Notes: a model not told the origin generated them from the letters alone. DNA of 64,000 nt from Nocardioides sp. SYSU D00038 (GCF_016924665.1 NZ_JAFFJT010000007.1:1-64000), one strand, 5' to 3'. Positions 30,035 through 42,949 are shown, counted from the stretch's first letter. Program-made: numbers and translations.

Positions 30035-30979
30035 ATGCTCGCCGACCTGTGGCACGCGGTGCCGGAGCCGCTGCGCGACCCGGTCGCGCTGGCGGCGCCG
30101 TTCTTCCTGATCTTCATCGCGGTCGAGGCGCTGGCCGCCTACCACCTCGAGGACGAGCGCCCCGCGGGGCACCCGCCCGCCCCCGGCGGCTACGACCGGC
30201 GCGACGCACTGACCAGCATCTCCATGGGAGCGGTCTCGGTCGCCACCATGACCGCCTGGAAGACCCTCGGCCTGGTCGGCTACGCCGTGCTGTTCGCCTA
30301 CGTCGCCCCGTGGCAGCTGCCCGCCGACGCCTGGTGGACGTGGGCGCTGGCGATCCTCGGCGTCGACTTCTTCTTCTACTGGGCCCACCGGGTCGCCCAC
30401 CGGGTGCGGCTGGTCTGGGCGACCCACCAGGCCCACCACTCCAGCGAGTACTTCAACTTCTCCACGGCGCTGCGCCAGAAGTGGAACAACTCCGCCGAGC
30501 TCGTGGCGTGGCTGCCGCTGCCCCTGCTGGGCGTACCGCCCGCCCTGGTCTTCCTGGGCTTCTCGGTCAGCCTCGTCTACCAGTTCTTCGTGCACACCGA
30601 GCGGGTCGGCACCCTGTGGCGGCCGGTCGAGCTGGTGTTCAACACCCCCTCCCACCACCGGGTCCACCACGGCAGCGACCCGATCTACCTCGACCGCAAC
30701 TACGGCGGCATCCTCATCGTCTGGGACCGGCTGTTCGGCTCGTTCCAGCCCGAGCTGCACCGCCCGACGTACGGCCTGACCACGCCGGTCGGCACCTACG
30801 ACCTGGTGCGGCTGCAGACCCACGAGTACGCCGCGATCGTCCGCGACGTGCGGGCCGCGCCGCGGCTGCGTGACAAGCTCGGCTACGTCTTCGGCCCACC
30901 GGGGTGGCGCCCCGATCCGGCGACCGCCGCGCCGGCCCGTCCGGTCGCGCGGCCGGTACCCCGGCCTGAGCCTCGCTAG
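30035..30979 (+). CDS. Sterol desaturase/fatty acid hydroxylase family protein
   Basis: A 314-residue integral membrane di-iron protein. The His clusters are WAHRVAHRVR, THQAHHSSEY and HRVHHGSDP, plus HTERVG, as in fatty-acid hydroxylases and carotene/sterol desaturase relatives. About four membrane spans are visible. The reaction is oxidation of a lipid, with the substrate unknown. The ATG at 30035 follows TACCCT by 7 bases, so it is probably leaderless and under control of the divergent TetR protein. Its TAG stop forms part of the -10 of the next gene. Confidence 0.88.
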   Translation: MLADLWHAVPEPLRDPVALAAPFFLIFIAVEALAAYHLEDERPAGHPPAPGGYDRRDALTSISMGAVSVATMTAWKTLGLVGYAVLFAYVAPWQLPADAWWTWALAILGVDFFFYWAHRVAHRVRLVWATHQAHHSSEYFNFSTALRQKWNNSAELVAWLPLPLLGVPPALVFLGFSVSLVYQFFVHTERVGTLWRPVELVFNTPSHHRVHHGSDPIYLDRNYGGILIVWDRLFGSFQPELHRPTYGLTTPVGTYDLVRLQTHEYAAIVRDVRAAPRLRDKLGYVFGPPGWRPDPATAAPARPVARPVPRPEPR

Positions 30980-30988
30980 GGTCGGCGC

Positions 30989-31672
30989 GTGAACCTCGCC
31001 GCCCGCCTGCTCAACACCGGCGCCCACGCCCTGCACGCCTGGCTCGACCGGGTCGGCGAGATCGTCCCCGGCACCCGGGCGGCCGCCCGCTTCGGCAGCT
31101 TCGGCGCGGCGAGCTGCATCGACTTCCCGGTGGCCTCGCTGGTCAACCCGCACGCGATCCACCTCGGCTCGGGCGTGCTGGTGGGACGGCAGGCCACGCT
31201 CTCGGTCGGCTACGGGCCAGACGACCACGGCGTCCCCGAGCGGGCACTCGTGATCGGCGACCGATCGCTGATCGGCGCCCGGTCGAGCCTCACCGCTCAC
31301 TCCTCCATCGAGATCGGCGCCGACGTCTTCTTCGGCCAGAACGTCTTCGTCACCGACGCCAGCCACGGCTACCAGCAGCCGGACGTGCCGGTCGGACGGC
31401 AGTTCGGCCCGCACGACCCGGTCTCGATCGGCGCCGGCTCGTGGATCGGGCACGCCGCGGTGGTCCTCCCCGGGGCCCACCTGGGCCGCAACGTCGTGGT
31501 CGCCGCCGGCTCGGTGGTGCGCGCGGGTGAGTACGACGACCACGCCGTGCTGGCCGGCAACCCCGCCCGCGTCGTGCGCCGCCTCGAGCCGGGGGTCGGC
31601 TGGGTCGGCTCGGACGGCGGCGTCCGCCCGGTGCTCGACCACGATCCGCTCGCCGTCCCCGACGCCCCCTAG
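30989..31672 (+). CDS. Hexapeptide-repeat acyltransferase
   Basis: A 227-residue left-handed beta-helix protein of the LbH acyltransferase (maltose/galactoside acetyltransferase-like) class. Repeats include IGDRSLIGARSSLTAHSSIE and VVVAAGSVVRAGEYDDHAVL, with GNPARVVRRL near the C-terminus. An N-terminal helix precedes the helix fold. The acyl acceptor is unknown. The GTG at 30989 lies 6 bases after TAGGGT (30977-30982). The TAG of this hexamer is also the stop codon of the upstream gene. It shares its own stop bases (CTAG) with the convergent arsI gene. Confidence 0.82.
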   Translation: MNLAARLLNTGAHALHAWLDRVGEIVPGTRAAARFGSFGAASCIDFPVASLVNPHAIHLGSGVLVGRQATLSVGYGPDDHGVPERALVIGDRSLIGARSSLTAHSSIEIGADVFFGQNVFVTDASHGYQQPDVPVGRQFGPHDPVSIGAGSWIGHAAVVLPGAHLGRNVVVAAGSVVRAGEYDDHAVLAGNPARVVRRLEPGVGWVGSDGGVRPVLDHDPLAVPDAP

Positions 31673-32070
31673 CAGCAGCCGGCGGTGGCGGCCGGCTCGG
31701 CGGGCGCGTCGGCGAGCACGGTGTAGACCTCCCAGCGCTCGCCGTCGGGCGCCCCCTCCACCCAGAACTTGTCCTGGCGGGCGTAGCAGCAGGTGGTGTC
31801 GCGCTCGTCGCGCGAGGCCAGGCCGGCGCTGGCGAGGCGGACCTGGGCCGCGTCGACGGCGTCGGTGTCGTCGACCTCGACGCCGAGGTGGTTGAGCGAC
31901 CCGCCGCTGCCGGGGTTGTGCAGGAGCACCAGCTTCAGCGGCGGGTCGGCGACGGCGAAGTTGGCGTAGCCGGGCCGGACCTTGGCCGGCTCGGTGCCGA
32001 GCAGGGCGCGGTAGAAGGCGATCGAGGCGTCGAGGTCGTCGACGTCGAGGGCGAGCTGGAGACGGGACAC
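31669..32070 (-). CDS. arsI: ArsI/CadI-like VOC-family protein
   Basis: A 133-residue vicinal-oxygen-chelate protein. The start LQLALDVDDLDASIAFYRAL and the metal-binding HLGVEVDD and ERWEVYTVLAD fit the fold. A vicinal Cys pair in DTTCCYARQDKFWVEG matches the trivalent organoarsenical-binding cysteines of the C-As lyase ArsI. Annotations as cadmium-induced CadI are also common for this group. The GTG at 32070 follows GGAGGA. It is divergent from arsR and so probably shares its operator. A C-terminal GCC tail may bind metal. Confidence 0.85.
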   Translation of the reverse strand: MSRLQLALDVDDLDASIAFYRALLGTEPAKVRPGYANFAVADPPLKLVLLHNPGSGGSLNHLGVEVDDTDAVDAAQVRLASAGLASRDERDTTCCYARQDKFWVEGAPDGERWEVYTVLADAPAEPAATAGCC

Positions 32071-32086
32071 GGGTCCTCCTCAGGAC

Positions 32087-32149
32087 ATAGATGGTTATCG
32101 ATGTATTGAGGAGGGTGGCACGGGACTTCGAAGTCTGTCAATATAGATG
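32087..32149. promoter_or_regulatory. arsI-arsR divergent promoter region
   Basis: This AT-rich gap contrasts with its surroundings. ATAGATG occurs at 32087-32093 and again at 32143-32149. TATTGA (32104-32109) and TCAATA (32138-32143) form an inverted pair about 28 bases apart. The second lies just before the arsR start. These are likely sites for the ArsR repressor and the two promoters; the exact assignment is not possible by eye. Confidence 0.5.
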
Positions 32150-32150
32150 C

Positions 32151-32510
32151 ATGCCGAAGTCTCTGCTCGAGCTCACCCCGGTGCAGGCGGTCGCCTGCTG
32201 CTCGCCCGTCACCCGCGAGCCGCTGAGCGCCGACGCCGCCGAGCGGATCGCGCCGCTGGTCAAGGCGCTCGCCGACCCCGTGCGGCTGCGCCTGTTGTCG
32301 CTGGTGGCCTCCCACGCCGACGGCGAGGCCTGCGTGTGCGACCTCAACGACGCCTTCGACCTCTCCCAGCCCACGATCAGCCACCACCTCAAGCTGCTGC
32401 ACGAGGCGGGGCTGCTCGAGCGGGAGAAGCGCGGGGTGTGGGTCTACTACCGCGTCGACCGCAGCGCCCTGGGCGACCTGGCCGCCCTCCTCGGCGGCGT
32501 CACCCGGTGA
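32151..32510 (+). CDS. arsR: ArsR-family metalloregulator
   Basis: A 119-residue winged-helix repressor. ALADPVRLRLLSLVASHADG and SQPTISHHLKLLHEAGLLER are the typical recognition region. Metal-sensing Cys residues appear as ACCSPV near the N-terminus and ACVCDL before the recognition helix, the classical arsenite-sensing position. It starts an operon with an aquaporin and arsC, and its stop overlaps the next start (GTGA). Confidence 0.93.
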   Translation: MPKSLLELTPVQAVACCSPVTREPLSADAAERIAPLVKALADPVRLRLLSLVASHADGEACVCDLNDAFDLSQPTISHHLKLLHEAGLLEREKRGVWVYYRVDRSALGDLAALLGGVTR

Positions 32511-33175
32511 CGCTGGCGCGCCGCGCGACCGCCGAGGCGGTCGGCACCGGCGTCCTGGTGGCCACCGTCGTGGGCTCCGGCGTCGCCGCCAGCCGGCTCT
32601 CCCCCACCGACGCCGGCCTCCAGCTGCTGCACAACAGCCTGGCCACGGGCGCGGTGCTGGTGGCGCTGATCGCGGCGCTGCAGCCGGTCTCCGCGTCGTT
32701 CAACCCGGTCGTGACCCTGGTCGAGTGGGCCCGCGGCTCCCTCGACCGGCGCCAGGTGACCGCGCTGGTGCCGGCCCAGCTCGCGGGCGGGGCGGGAGGC
32801 GCGGTCGTCGCCAACCTGATGTTCGAGCTGCCCGCCGTCGACCTCTCCGGGCACGACCGCGCCACGGCAGCGACGCTGCTCGCCGAGGTGGTCGCCACGG
32901 CCGGCCTCGTCGTGGTGGTGCTGGGCAGCCTGCGCTCCGGCCGGGTCGAGACGGTCGCGCTCGCCGTCGGGGGCTACATCGCCGCGGCCTACTGGTTCAC
33001 CAGCTCCACCAGCTTCGCCAACCCTGCGGTCACGGCGGCGCGCGCGCTCACCGACTCCTTCGCCGGGATCGCGCCCGCCTCCGTGCTGCCCTTCGTCGCC
33101 GCCCAGCTCGTCGGCGGTGTCGTGGGCCTGTCCGCCGCCGCCCACCTGTTCCCGACCCACGAGGAGACCCGATGA
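32507..33175 (+). CDS. MIP-family (aquaporin-like) channel
   Basis: A 222-residue channel with six membrane spans and two half-helix motifs: SFNPVVTL (an NPV variant) and FANPAVTAAR (NPA). Its place between arsR and arsC suggests a role in arsenite movement, as described for aquaglyceroporins in some ars operons. The direction and substrate are inferred. The GTG start overlaps the arsR stop, and its stop overlaps the arsC start, so all three are coupled. Confidence 0.88.
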   Translation: MTLARRATAEAVGTGVLVATVVGSGVAASRLSPTDAGLQLLHNSLATGAVLVALIAALQPVSASFNPVVTLVEWARGSLDRRQVTALVPAQLAGGAGGAVVANLMFELPAVDLSGHDRATAATLLAEVVATAGLVVVVLGSLRSGRVETVALAVGGYIAAAYWFTSSTSFANPAVTAARALTDSFAGIAPASVLPFVAAQLVGGVVGLSAAAHLFPTHEETR

Positions 33176-33606
33176 CGACCCCCGCGACCCCGACCGCGCC
33201 CACCGTCCTGTTCGTCTGCGTGCACAACGCCGGCCGCTCCCAGATGGCGGCCGGGTGGCTGCGCCACCTCGCCGGCGACCGGGTCACGGTGCTGTCGGCC
33301 GGTTCGCAGCCGGCAGCCGAGGTCAACCCGGTGGCGGTCGAGGCGATGGCCGAGGTGGGCATCGACCTCGCCGGCGCCGCGCCGGCGGTCCTGACCCAGG
33401 AGTCGGTGCACGAGGCCGACGTGGTCGTCACCATGGGCTGTGGCGACGCGTGCCCGATCTTCCCGGGCAAGCGCTACGAGGACTGGGTGGTCGACGACCC
33501 GGCCGGGCAGGACCTCGCGACCGTGCGACGGGTCCGCGACGACGTCCGGGGCCGGGTCGAGGGCCTGGTGGCCGACCTGCTCGGCGCTGCGGGCGAGCCG
33601 GCCTGA
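33172..33606 (+). CDS. arsC: Arsenate reductase, low-molecular-weight phosphatase type
   Basis: A 144-residue protein of the LMW protein tyrosine phosphatase fold. The P-loop is CVHNAGRS (near residue 16), and a second Cys pair is in MGCGDACP (near residue 90). This matches thioredoxin- or mycothiol-linked arsenate reductases that convert arsenate to arsenite. It is the last gene of the arsR-aquaporin-arsC operon. Two stem-loops begin at its stop codon. No arsenite efflux ATPase or ArsB is next to it. Confidence 0.92.
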   Translation: MTTPATPTAPTVLFVCVHNAGRSQMAAGWLRHLAGDRVTVLSAGSQPAAEVNPVAVEAMAEVGIDLAGAAPAVLTQESVHEADVVVTMGCGDACPIFPGKRYEDWVVDDPAGQDLATVRRVRDDVRGRVEGLVADLLGAAGEPA

Positions 33607-33642
33607 GACTCCTCTCAGGCATGCCCGGGCGACCGCCCGGGC
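33601..33642. terminator. Two stem-loops after arsC, with CCTGAGA palindrome
   Basis: GCCTGAGA-CTCC-TCTCAGGC (33601-33620) overlaps the arsC stop. GCCCGGGC-GACC-GCCCGGGC (33623-33642) follows. Both have perfect 8-base arms and 4-base loops. They could end the ars operon. The first also matches the palindrome upstream of two signalling genes (24508 and 40306), so it may be an operator for the next gene. Confidence 0.6.
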
Positions 33643-33703
33643 ACCAGCAGCGCGAGCGACCCATCGGGGCTGGAGCGCGGTCGCCGCAACCGGAGGAGGA
33701 GAC

Positions 33704-33922
33704 ATGGCCATCGGCCTGGGGATCGTGCTGGTCGTCGCGGGACTCGTGCTCGTGCTCGACGTCATCAACTGGGACACCACGGCGGTGGACACCGAGATGC
33801 TCGGCTGGATCCTGGTCGCCGCCGGGGTGCTCGCCCTGCTGCTCTCGCTGCTGGTCAACCACCAGCGCAGCCGCACCACGGTCGTCGAGGAGCACCGCAA
33901 CCTCGGCCCGCGGGAGCGCTGA
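33704..33922 (+). CDS. DUF6458 small membrane protein
   Basis: A 72-residue protein with two membrane spans (MAIGLGIVLVVAGLVLVLDV and GWILVAAGVLALLLSLL) and a charged C-terminal tail ending in HRNLGPRER. It fits DUF6458, a short actinobacterial family of unknown role. The ATG at 33704 follows a strong GGAGGAGGA. A CCTGAGA palindrome lies about 84 bases upstream. Confidence 0.8.
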   Translation: MAIGLGIVLVVAGLVLVLDVINWDTTAVDTEMLGWILVAAGVLALLLSLLVNHQRSRTTVVEEHRNLGPRER

Positions 33923-33942
33923 GCCCGACCGCGCACCTCGGC

Positions 33943-33976
33943 CCGTCCGTCCGGTCGCTCCTGGCCGGGCGGACGG
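33943..33976. terminator. Stem-loop after DUF6458 gene
   Basis: CCGTCCG (33943-33949) pairs with CGGACGG (33970-33976), with an inner CCGG/CCGG extension. It sits 20 bases after the small membrane protein and before the trehalose operon. Confidence 0.6.
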
Positions 33977-34058
33977 TTGACCGCGGACCAGGGGGGTACC
34001 TGCCGCACGTCCCTCGCGGCGGGTCGCGCCGCGCGCTTTGATCGTTCCAAGGAGTCTC

Positions 34059-36244
<2,186 letters not shown>

Positions 36245-36248
<4 letters not shown>

Positions 36249-38559
36249 GGATCCCCACCAGCACCTACCGGTTCCAGCTCTCCGACGACTTCGACCTCTT
36301 CGAGGCGACCCGGCGACTGCCCTACCTGTACGAGCTCGGGGTCGACTGGGTCTACCTGTCGCCACTGCTGGCCTCCGAGCCCGGCAGCACCCACGGCTAC
36401 GACGTCGCCTCCCACGAGCACCTCGACCCGTCCCGCGGCGGCGAGGAGGGGCTGGCCGCGCTGTCGGCCGAGGCGCGCCGGCTGGGCATGGGCGTGCTGG
36501 TCGACATCGTCCCCAACCACGTGGGCGTCGCCGAGCCGGCCGAGGACTCCTGGTGGTGGGACGTGCTGCGGCTGGGCCGCGACTCCGAGCACGCCGCGGC
36601 GTTCGACGTCGACTGGGCCGCCGGCGAGGGCCGGATCCGGATCCCCGTGGTCGGCGACGACGACCAGGCCGAGCCCGGCGGACCGATCGCGAACCTGCGC
36701 CTGGTCGACTCACCCGACGGCCCCGAGCTCGTCTACCACGACCACCACTACCCCGTGGCGCCCGGCACCGCCGACGACGGCGCGGACGCCGACACGGTGC
36801 ACGGGCGGCAGCACTACGAGCTGGTCAACTGGCACCTCGCCGACGACGAGCTCAACTACCGACGCTTCTTCGCGGTCAACACCCTGGCCGCCGTCCGGGT
36901 CGAGGACCCGGAGGTGTTCGCCCAGAGCCACGTCGAGGTGCGGCGCTGGTTCACCGAGGGCCTCGTCGACGGGCTGCGCGTCGACCACCCCGACGGGCTG
37001 CGCGACCCCCAGCGCTACCTCGACGACCTGGCCGCGCTCACCGGCGGGGCCTACGTGCTGGTGGAGAAGATCCTCGAGCCCGGCGAGGCGCTGCCGTCGT
37101 CGTGGGCCACCGCCGGCACCACGGGCTACGACGCGCTGGCGGTCGTCGACCGGGTGCTCACCGACCCCGCGGGGCAGGCCGCGCTCGACGCGCTCGAGGC
37201 CCGGCTCCGCGGCGCGCCGGTCGACTGGGCGGCACTCGTGCACGGCACCAAGCGGCAGGTCGCCGACACCATCCTCCACTCCGAGGTACGGCGGATCACC
37301 CGCGAGGTGCGCCGGGTGACCGACGCCGCGTCGTTCGCCGACGTCGAGGACGCCGTCGCCGAGCTGCTCGCCTGCTTCCCGGTCTACCGCTCCTACCTGC
37401 CCGAGGGCCGCGAGCACCTCGACGAGGCCTTCGCCCTCGCGCGCGAGCACCGACCCGACCTCGGCGCCACGCTCGACGTGCTGCTGCCGGTGCTCTCCGA
37501 CCCGTGGCTGCAGCCGGCCCGCCGGTTCCAGCAGACCAGCGGGATGGTGATGGCCAAGGGCGTCGAGGACTGCGCGTTCTACCGCTGGTCGCGGCTGACC
37601 TCGCTCAACGAGGTGGGCGGCGACCCGAGCATCTTCGCGCTGCCCGTCGAGGAGCTGCACGCGCGGATGTGGGAGCGCCAGCAGGACTGGCCGCACGCGA
37701 TGGTCACGCTCTCCACCCACGACACCAAGCGCGGCGAGGACGTCCGGGCCCGGATCACGGTGCTCGCGGAGATGCCGCAGGCCTGGGAGCAGGCCCTGGA
37801 CCGGCTGCTCGAGCTGGTGCCGCTGCCCGACCCGGGCTTCGGCGCCCTGCTCTGGCAGGCCGTGCTCGGCGCCTGGGGCTCCTCCCCCGACGACGAGCTG
37901 CGCCGACGGCTGCACGGCTACGCCGAGAAGGCGATGCGCGAGGCCGGCGACCGCACCACCTGGACCGAGCCCGACGAGGACTACGAGGCCGCCGTGCACG
38001 CCGCCGTCGACGCGGCGCTCGACCGCGCCGAGGTCCGGCAGGTCGTCGACGACCTGGTGGCGCTGGTCGACGCCCCCGCCCGCAGCAACGCGCTGGCCGC
38101 CAAGCTGCTCGCCTGCACCATCCCCGGCGTGCCCGACGTCTACCAGGGCAGCGAGCTGTGGGAGCAGAGCCTGGTCGACCCCGACAACCGCCGGCCGGTC
38201 GACTACGACCACCGGGCCGCCGTGCTCGCGGGCACCGCCGACGACCCCGCGGCCGCCAAGCTGCGCGTGCTGCGCACCGCGCTGACGCTGCGCCGCGAGC
38301 GGCCCGACCTGTTCACGGCGTACGCGCCGGTGCCGGTCGAGGGCCCGGCGGCCGACCACGCGATCGCCTTCGACCGGGGCGGCGCGATCACCGTCGCGAC
38401 CCGTCTGCCCGTCGGGCTGGCGGCCACCGGTTGGGCCGAGACCACGTTGGCGCTCCCCCCGGGGCGGTGGCGCGACCTGATCACCGACCGGCCCACCGAC
38501 GGGCGACTGGCCGACCTGCTGGCGACCCACCCGGTCGCCCTGCTCACCCGGGAGGACTG

Positions 38560-38560
<1 letters not shown>
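36245..38560 (+). CDS. treY: Maltooligosyl trehalose synthase
   Basis: A 771-residue GH13 enzyme that converts the reducing end of maltodextrins to a trehalosyl group. Family text includes [66 protein letters not shown] and [16 protein letters not shown]. The start overlaps the glgX stop (ATGA), and the stop overlaps the treZ start (TGATG). The length is typical. Confidence 0.95.
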
Positions 38561-40302
<1,742 letters not shown>

Positions 40303-40305
40303 GGT

Positions 40306-40333
40306 CCGAGACTTGTCTCAGGGATGCCCTGAG
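40306..40333. promoter_or_regulatory. CCTGAGA-type palindrome and overlapping hairpin
   Basis: TCCGAGA-CTTG-TCTCAGGG (40305-40322) is the third copy of the palindrome found at 24508 and 33601. Its right arm is also the left arm of CTCAGGG-ATG-CCCTGAG (40317-40333), a perfect 7-base stem, so the two hairpins exclude each other. It follows the treZ stop and precedes the kinase start by about 24 bases. Confidence 0.6.
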
Positions 40334-40356
40334 GGGCACGGGGGGACCGCAGGGGC

Positions 40357-41748
40357 ATGACGGACGACCCCGCCGCGACCGCGCCGATGACGGTGCCCCG
40401 GGTGCTCGCGGGCCGCTACGAGCTCGGGGCGGTGCTGGGCCGGGGCGGCATGTCCGACGTCCACCACGCCCACGACCTGCTGCTCGACCGCCCGGTGGCG
40501 GTCAAGCTGCTGCGGCAGGCCGGGCAGGACGACACCGACCGCGCCCGCTTCGTCACCGAGGCGCGCACGCTGGCCGGCCTGACCCACCGGGGCCTGGTCA
40601 CCGTGCTCGACGCCGGCACCGGCACCGGAGACGGGGCCGGCGACGGGGACGACGCGCCGCCGTTCCTGGTGATGGAGCTGGTCGAGGGACCGACGCTGGG
40701 GCAGGCGCTCTCGCTGCGCCGGATCCCGCTGCCCGAGCTCGCCGAGATCGGGGCCCAGGTCGCCGAGACCCTCGGCCACGTGCACGAGCGCGGCATCGTG
40801 CACCGCGACGTCAAGCCCGGCAACCTGCTGCTGGGCCCGCACGGGCGGGTCAAGCTCGCCGACTTCGGCATCGCCCGCCTGCTCGAGGCCACCGCCCACC
40901 TCACCCTGACCGGTCACACGATCGGCACCGCGGCCTACCTCGCCCCCGAGCAGGTCGCCGGCGAGCCGGTCGACCGGCCGGCCGACGTCTACTCGCTCGG
41001 CCTGGTGCTGCTCGAGGCGGCGACCGGCCGCCGCGAGTACCCCGGCACGCCCACCGAGTCGGCCGTCGCCCGGCTGCACCGCCCACCGGTGGTGCCTCCC
41101 GACCTGCCGGCCCCCTGGCCGGCGCTGCTGACCGCGATGACCCACCGCGACCCCGCCCTGCGGCCCACCGCCACCGAGGTGGCGCACGCGCTGCGCTCCC
41201 CCGGCACCGACCGGGTCCCGGTGGCCGCGGCGGTCGCCACCGCGCCGACGGCGCCCGCTCCGTCGACGCCCGCCGCTGCGGCGCCGCCCGACCGGCGCCG
41301 GCTGCCCGCCGTGCTCCTGGCCGCGGGTGCGGTGGTGGCGCTGGTGGTGGCGTGGGGGGCCTGGCGGGCCGGTGGCGACGACCCCACCCCGCCGCCCACC
41401 ACGCCCGGGCAGACGACCTCGCCCTCCCCGGTCGCCGACCGGCCGCCCCCGACCGACGTGAGCCCGACCGACGTGAGCCCGGCCGCCGGCCGGGACGTCC
41501 CGGCCGTGAGCACCGGCGGTGGTGCCGGCAGGGGAGGCGGTCGGGCAGAGGACGTGGACAGGGGCGCAGGCAGGGGCGCAGGCAAGGGCGCCGGCAAAAG
41601 CGCCGGCAAGGACAAGCCCGGGGGCCGGGGCGAGGGCCGTGGCCACGCCGACGCCGGACCCGGCGACGGACCGGGCGCCGGCCACGGCAGCGGCGGTCCG
41701 GGCCGGGGCGGCGGCAAGGGCGGGGGCAAGGGGAAGCGACCCCGCTAA
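40357..41748 (+). CDS. Membrane Ser/Thr protein kinase, PknB-like
   Basis: A 463-residue kinase. The catalytic domain (residues about 15-275) has GRGGMSDVHHAHD, VAVKLL, the catalytic loop HRDVKPGN, LADFGIARL and the APEQ activation segment. One membrane span lies near residues 314-335. The outer part is not PASTA-like: it is a Pro/Thr linker, then a Gly/Lys/Arg-rich tail with GAGKGAGKSAGK repeats that carries a strong positive charge and could bind cell-wall polymers. The substrate is unknown. Promoter control may involve the palindrome just upstream. Confidence 0.92.
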   Translation: MTDDPAATAPMTVPRVLAGRYELGAVLGRGGMSDVHHAHDLLLDRPVAVKLLRQAGQDDTDRARFVTEARTLAGLTHRGLVTVLDAGTGTGDGAGDGDDAPPFLVMELVEGPTLGQALSLRRIPLPELAEIGAQVAETLGHVHERGIVHRDVKPGNLLLGPHGRVKLADFGIARLLEATAHLTLTGHTIGTAAYLAPEQVAGEPVDRPADVYSLGLVLLEAATGRREYPGTPTESAVARLHRPPVVPPDLPAPWPALLTAMTHRDPALRPTATEVAHALRSPGTDRVPVAAAVATAPTAPAPSTPAAAAPPDRRRLPAVLLAAGAVVALVVAWGAWRAGGDDPTPPPTTPGQTTSPSPVADRPPPTDVSPTDVSPAAGRDVPAVSTGGGAGRGGGRAEDVDRGAGRGAGKGAGKSAGKDKPGGRGEGRGHADAGPGDGPGAGHGSGGPGRGGGKGGGKGKRPR

Positions 41749-41770
41749 CCCCGCCCGTCGCGGTCGTGCG

Positions 41771-41801
41771 TTAGGTTCTCTTGTTGCAACTGACTTGCAA
41801 C
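41771..41801. promoter_or_regulatory. Palindrome and promoter before the Fec-type operon
   Basis: GTTGCAA-CTGAC-TTGCAAC (41783-41801) has perfect 7-base arms. Just before it, TTAGGTT (41771-41777) resembles a -10 or a half-site of a DtxR/IdeR iron box. The palindrome lies about 39 bases before the permease start, within the probable transcript start region. It is a good candidate operator for metal-dependent or cofactor-dependent control. Confidence 0.6.
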
Positions 41802-41839
41802 AGCGAACGACACGCGACAGCGGTCTCGGGGGGAGCGGG

Positions 41840-42940
41840 ATGTCCGGCACGACCGTCGAGCCGCGGCCCTCCGAGCGGGCCTCGGACCTGCTGGGCCTCG
41901 GCCGCCGCGCGCGCCGGGCCGCGGTCTGGCAGCTCGGCCTGCTGCTCGGCCTGCTGGTCACGGTCGTCGTGGGCGTCGGGGCCGGCGCCGTGACGGTGCC
42001 GCCCTCCACTGTCGCGGGGATCGTCGGGCACCACCTCGTGGGCCTCCCGGCCGAGGCGTCGTGGAGCCTGCCGCAGGACGCCATCGTCTGGCAGGTCCGG
42101 CTGCCGCGCGTGCTGCTCGGCGTCCTCGTCGGCGCCGGCCTCGCCGTGTGCGGGGTGGCCCTGCAGGCCATGGTGCGCAACGTCCTGGCCGACCCCTACC
42201 TGCTCGGGATCAACTCCGGCGCCTCCAGCGGGGCGGCGGCGGCCATCCTGTTCGGTCTCGGCGCCGGGCTCGGCCAGCACGCGCTGCCGGCCAGCGCGTT
42301 CGCGGGCGCGCTGGCGGCGTCCGTCCTCGTCCTCCTGGTGGCCCGCAGCGGCGGCCGGGTCACCTCGATCCGGCTGCTGCTGGCCGGGGTCGCGGTCGGC
42401 TACGCCCTCTACGCCGCCACCAGCTTCCTGATCTTCGCCTCCGGTTCCGCGGAGGGCGCCCGCTCGGTGATGTTCTGGCTGCTCGGCTCGCTCGGGCTCG
42501 CCAGGTGGGGTGCGCCGCTGACCGTCGTGGCCGTGGTCGTGGCCGTCACCGTGCTCGTGCTGACGCTGTGGGGACGTCGCCTCGACGCGCTCGCCGTGGG
42601 CGACGAGACCGCACACACCCTGGGGGTCTCGCCGCACCGGTTCCGCACCCTGCTCCTGGTCGTCGTGGCCCTGTGCACCGGCGTGCTCGTCTCGGCCGCC
42701 GGGAGCATCGGTTTCGTCGGCCTCGTGGTGCCGCACCTGGCCCGCCGCGCCGTCGGCGCCAGCCACGTCCGGGTGGTGCCGGTGGCCGCGCTGATGGGCG
42801 CGATCCTGCTCGTCTGGGCCGACGTCGTCGCCCGGGTGCTCCTCCAGCCGCAGGAGATCCCGATCGGGATCATCACCTCGCTCGTCGGCGCGCCGTTCCT
42901 GCTCGTCCTGATCCGTCGCCTGCACGCGTCCGAGGCCTGA
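41840..42940 (+). CDS. FecCD-type ABC importer permease
   Basis: A 366-residue permease of the BtuCD/FecCD class, with nine to ten membrane spans. Text such as RLPRVLLGVLVGAGLAVCGV, LADPYLLGINSGASSGAA and IGFVGLVVPHLARRAVG is diagnostic. It imports an iron complex, haem or a corrinoid with the FecB-like and FecE-like proteins that follow. The ATG at 41840 follows GGGGGAG. Confidence 0.92.
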   Translation: MSGTTVEPRPSERASDLLGLGRRARRAAVWQLGLLLGLLVTVVVGVGAGAVTVPPSTVAGIVGHHLVGLPAEASWSLPQDAIVWQVRLPRVLLGVLVGAGLAVCGVALQAMVRNVLADPYLLGINSGASSGAAAAILFGLGAGLGQHALPASAFAGALAASVLVLLVARSGGRVTSIRLLLAGVAVGYALYAATSFLIFASGSAEGARSVMFWLLGSLGLARWGAPLTVVAVVVAVTVLVLTLWGRRLDALAVGDETAHTLGVSPHRFRTLLLVVVALCTGVLVSAAGSIGFVGLVVPHLARRAVGASHVRVVPVAALMGAILLVWADVVARVLLQPQEIPIGIITSLVGAPFLLVLIRRLHASEA

Positions 42941-42949
42941 GGAGGTCCC

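Noticed and set aside
41771..41789. DtxR/IdeR iron box over the Fec promoter
   Set aside because: Only the left half (TTAGGTT) fits the known consensus. The right half does not, so an iron box is not claimed. The GTTGCAA palindrome is the stronger signal.
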